This document shows positions 40,190 through 41,165 of a stretch of 41,165 nt of DNA, piece after piece. The DNA lies in assembly GCA_013697055.1 (NCBI GenBank), contig JACCXK010000219.1, forward strand, positions 1 to 41,165, read 5' to 3'. The notes under the pieces were generated by a model that was not told where the DNA came from, made no database searches, and saw only the letters and a program-made list of their open reading frames with translations. Source of the DNA: Alphaproteobacteria bacterium. GTDB lineage: Bacteria; Pseudomonadota; Alphaproteobacteria; Micropepsales; Micropepsaceae. The position numbers and the translations under genes are program-made. Position 1 is the first letter of the stretch; each line of letters starts with the position of its first letter.

Positions 40190-41165
40190 ATGCTCTGCCT
40201 CCGTTTTTCGCAGGTCAGCATAAAATTCCAGGAAACCGGCTTTCGCATCCTGTTGGCCGGATCGGCCGCGATTTTGCTCGCTGTGCCCGTCCATGCGGCG
40301 GACGACAACTGGAACAACCCGGCCATCACCTATCAATCCTGGTCCACGGGCGCCAACTGGGACCTGGGGACCGCGCCGACCGGGGCGCAGAGCGCCGCCA
40401 TCGCCAATGGCGGTTGGGCGAAGATCGATTCCGCCGTCAGCTTCAGCACCCTGACCATCGGCGGCACCAGCCAGGTGCAGTTGCTCGATGGCGCCAACCT
40501 GTCCGGCGGCGGCGCGATCACCAACAACAATGTCCTGACCACAGCGAACAACGCCGCGCTCACCATCTGCAATGGTATTTCCGGCACCGGCAGCCTGGCG
40601 CTGACGGGCAACGGCACCGTCACCCTGACAGGCGTCAACAGCTATGCCGGGGCCACCACCATCGCCGCCGGGAGCACCCTGGCCGTGGCCGGCGTGGCGA
40701 ACAATACCACGCTCCCCAATTCCAATGTCGTTGTGGCGGGCACGTTCGATATCTCCCAGATGACCGTCGGCGACCCCGGACAGCCCGCATTCATCGCCGT
40801 GAAAAACCTGTCGGGCAGTGGCACCATCGCGCTGGGCTCCAAGGTACTTCTTGTGCGCGGGGGCGGCACGGTCTTCTCCGGCGCGATTGTCGACGGCGGC
40901 ATCGGCGGCGGCACCGGGGGTACTTTTGCTATCACGGGAGGCGGTGGCACCCTTACGCTTACGGGGGTGAGCACCTTCCACGGCACCATTTCCAACCCGG
41001 GAAATGCTTTGGCGCTCGCGGGCAACGGAAGCATTGCCAATGCCGTTATCAACCAGGCATTGGATATCTCGCAGACGAATTCGGGCGCCACCATTGCCGC
41101 CGTGATCAATGGCGGCACGAACGCCTTCGTGTCCCTTGGCTCCAAAACATTGACCATCGCCAATG
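40190..41165 (+). CDS. Autotransporter passenger, 5' part (runs off the window end)
   Basis: The frame is open from the ATG at 40190 (GGGGGAT upstream) to the last base with no stop, so only the N-terminal 325 or so codons are present. The N-terminus is long for a signal: MLCLRFSQVSIKFQETGFRI, then LLAGSAAILLAVPVHAADDN. Such extended signals are common in type V secreted proteins. The passenger is a chain of beta-helix units of the autotransporter-associated beta-strand repeat (PATR) type (GNGTVTLTGVNSYAGATTIA, AAGSTLAVAG and later GGGGTLTLTGVSTFHGTI). The C-terminal barrel should lie beyond the window. It is divergent from the MFS operon. Function: surface adhesin or similar. Confidence 0.85.
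   Translation, partial: MLCLRFSQVSIKFQETGFRILLAGSAAILLAVPVHAADDNWNNPAITYQSWSTGANWDLGTAPTGAQSAAIANGGWAKIDSAVSFSTLTIGGTSQVQLLDGANLSGGGAITNNNVLTTANNAALTICNGISGTGSLALTGNGTVTLTGVNSYAGATTIAAGSTLAVAGVANNTTLPNSNVVVAGTFDISQMTVGDPGQPAFIAVKNLSGSGTIALGSKVLLVRGGGTVFSGAIVDGGIGGGTGGTFAITGGGGTLTLTGVSTFHGTISNPGNALALAGNGSIANAVINQALDISQTNSGATIAAVINGGTNAFVSLGSKTLTIAN

Noticed and set aside
1-41165. CRISPR arrays, tRNA and rRNA genes
   Set aside because: I found no regularly spaced direct repeats with spacers and no cloverleaf or rRNA-like sequence, including in the larger gaps at 3003-3244, 5140-5359, 18714-18954 and 40023-40189.

Overview
The window is a GC-rich, gene-dense stretch from a Gram-negative bacterium, most likely an alphaproteobacterium of the Caulobacterales / Sphingomonadales / Rhizomicrobium type. 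The reasons are the ECF sigma-FecR-TonB receptor set, the large receptors of the kind common in those groups, a divergent Lrp versus trxB-LysR arrangement, and the many small signal-peptide-bearing periplasmic proteins. No tRNA, rRNA, CRISPR array or intact insertion sequence is visible. No gene-free gap exceeds about 300 bases.

Layout. 1-3 kb: small proteins, mostly secreted (a 61-residue protein preceded by three TTAGGACA boxes, a DUF6491-type protein, a small HTH protein, an ABM-type monooxygenase and others). 3-5.9 kb: trxB-LysR on the minus strand, divergent from an Lrp/AsnC regulator, with a decayed copy of the LysR gene tail just beyond LysR. 5.9-9.5 kb: exported methyltransferase, a secreted protein of unknown role and an M13 metallopeptidase, closed by a terminator whose hairpin contains the stop codon. 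9.6-13 kb: type III polyketide synthase, methyltransferase and FAD oxidoreductase with overlapping ends, meeting a chalcone-isomerase-like protein tail to tail. 13-21.4 kb: a block of exported carbohydrate-type enzymes (beta-propeller lactonase, LamG-like protein, two cupins, Tat-type enolase-superfamily dehydratase, RraA/aldolase-like protein, PQQ dehydrogenase). 21.5-29.6 kb: ECF sigma factor, FecR anti-sigma and two tandem-duplicated TonB-dependent receptors, only the first with an STN signalling domain. 29.7-35.6 kb: a redox group (DsbA-like protein with CGFT instead of CxxC, Tat-type flavin amine oxidase, cytochrome c, cytochrome P460-like protein, a histidine-brace LPMO-like protein). 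35.6-40 kb: a minus-strand operon for sugar-acid uptake and oxidation (MFS transporter, FMN 2-hydroxyacid dehydrogenase, SDR, galactonate-dehydratase-like enzyme with a frameshift in its Tat signal). 40.2 kb to the end: the start of an autotransporter, running off the window.

How the genes may work together (inference). The 13-21 kb block holds, with export signals, the activities of an oxidative sugar-acid pathway: PQQ oxidation to a lactone, lactone hydrolysis, dehydration, and retro-aldol cleavage by an RraA-type enzyme. The 35.6-40 kb operon could import and finish sugar acids, and the sigma-regulated TonB receptors could bring in the oligomeric source. The strongest leads are this apparently periplasmic sugar-acid pathway, the type III PKS next to a chalcone-isomerase-fold protein, and the monothiol-DsbA / amine oxidase / cytochrome c operon.
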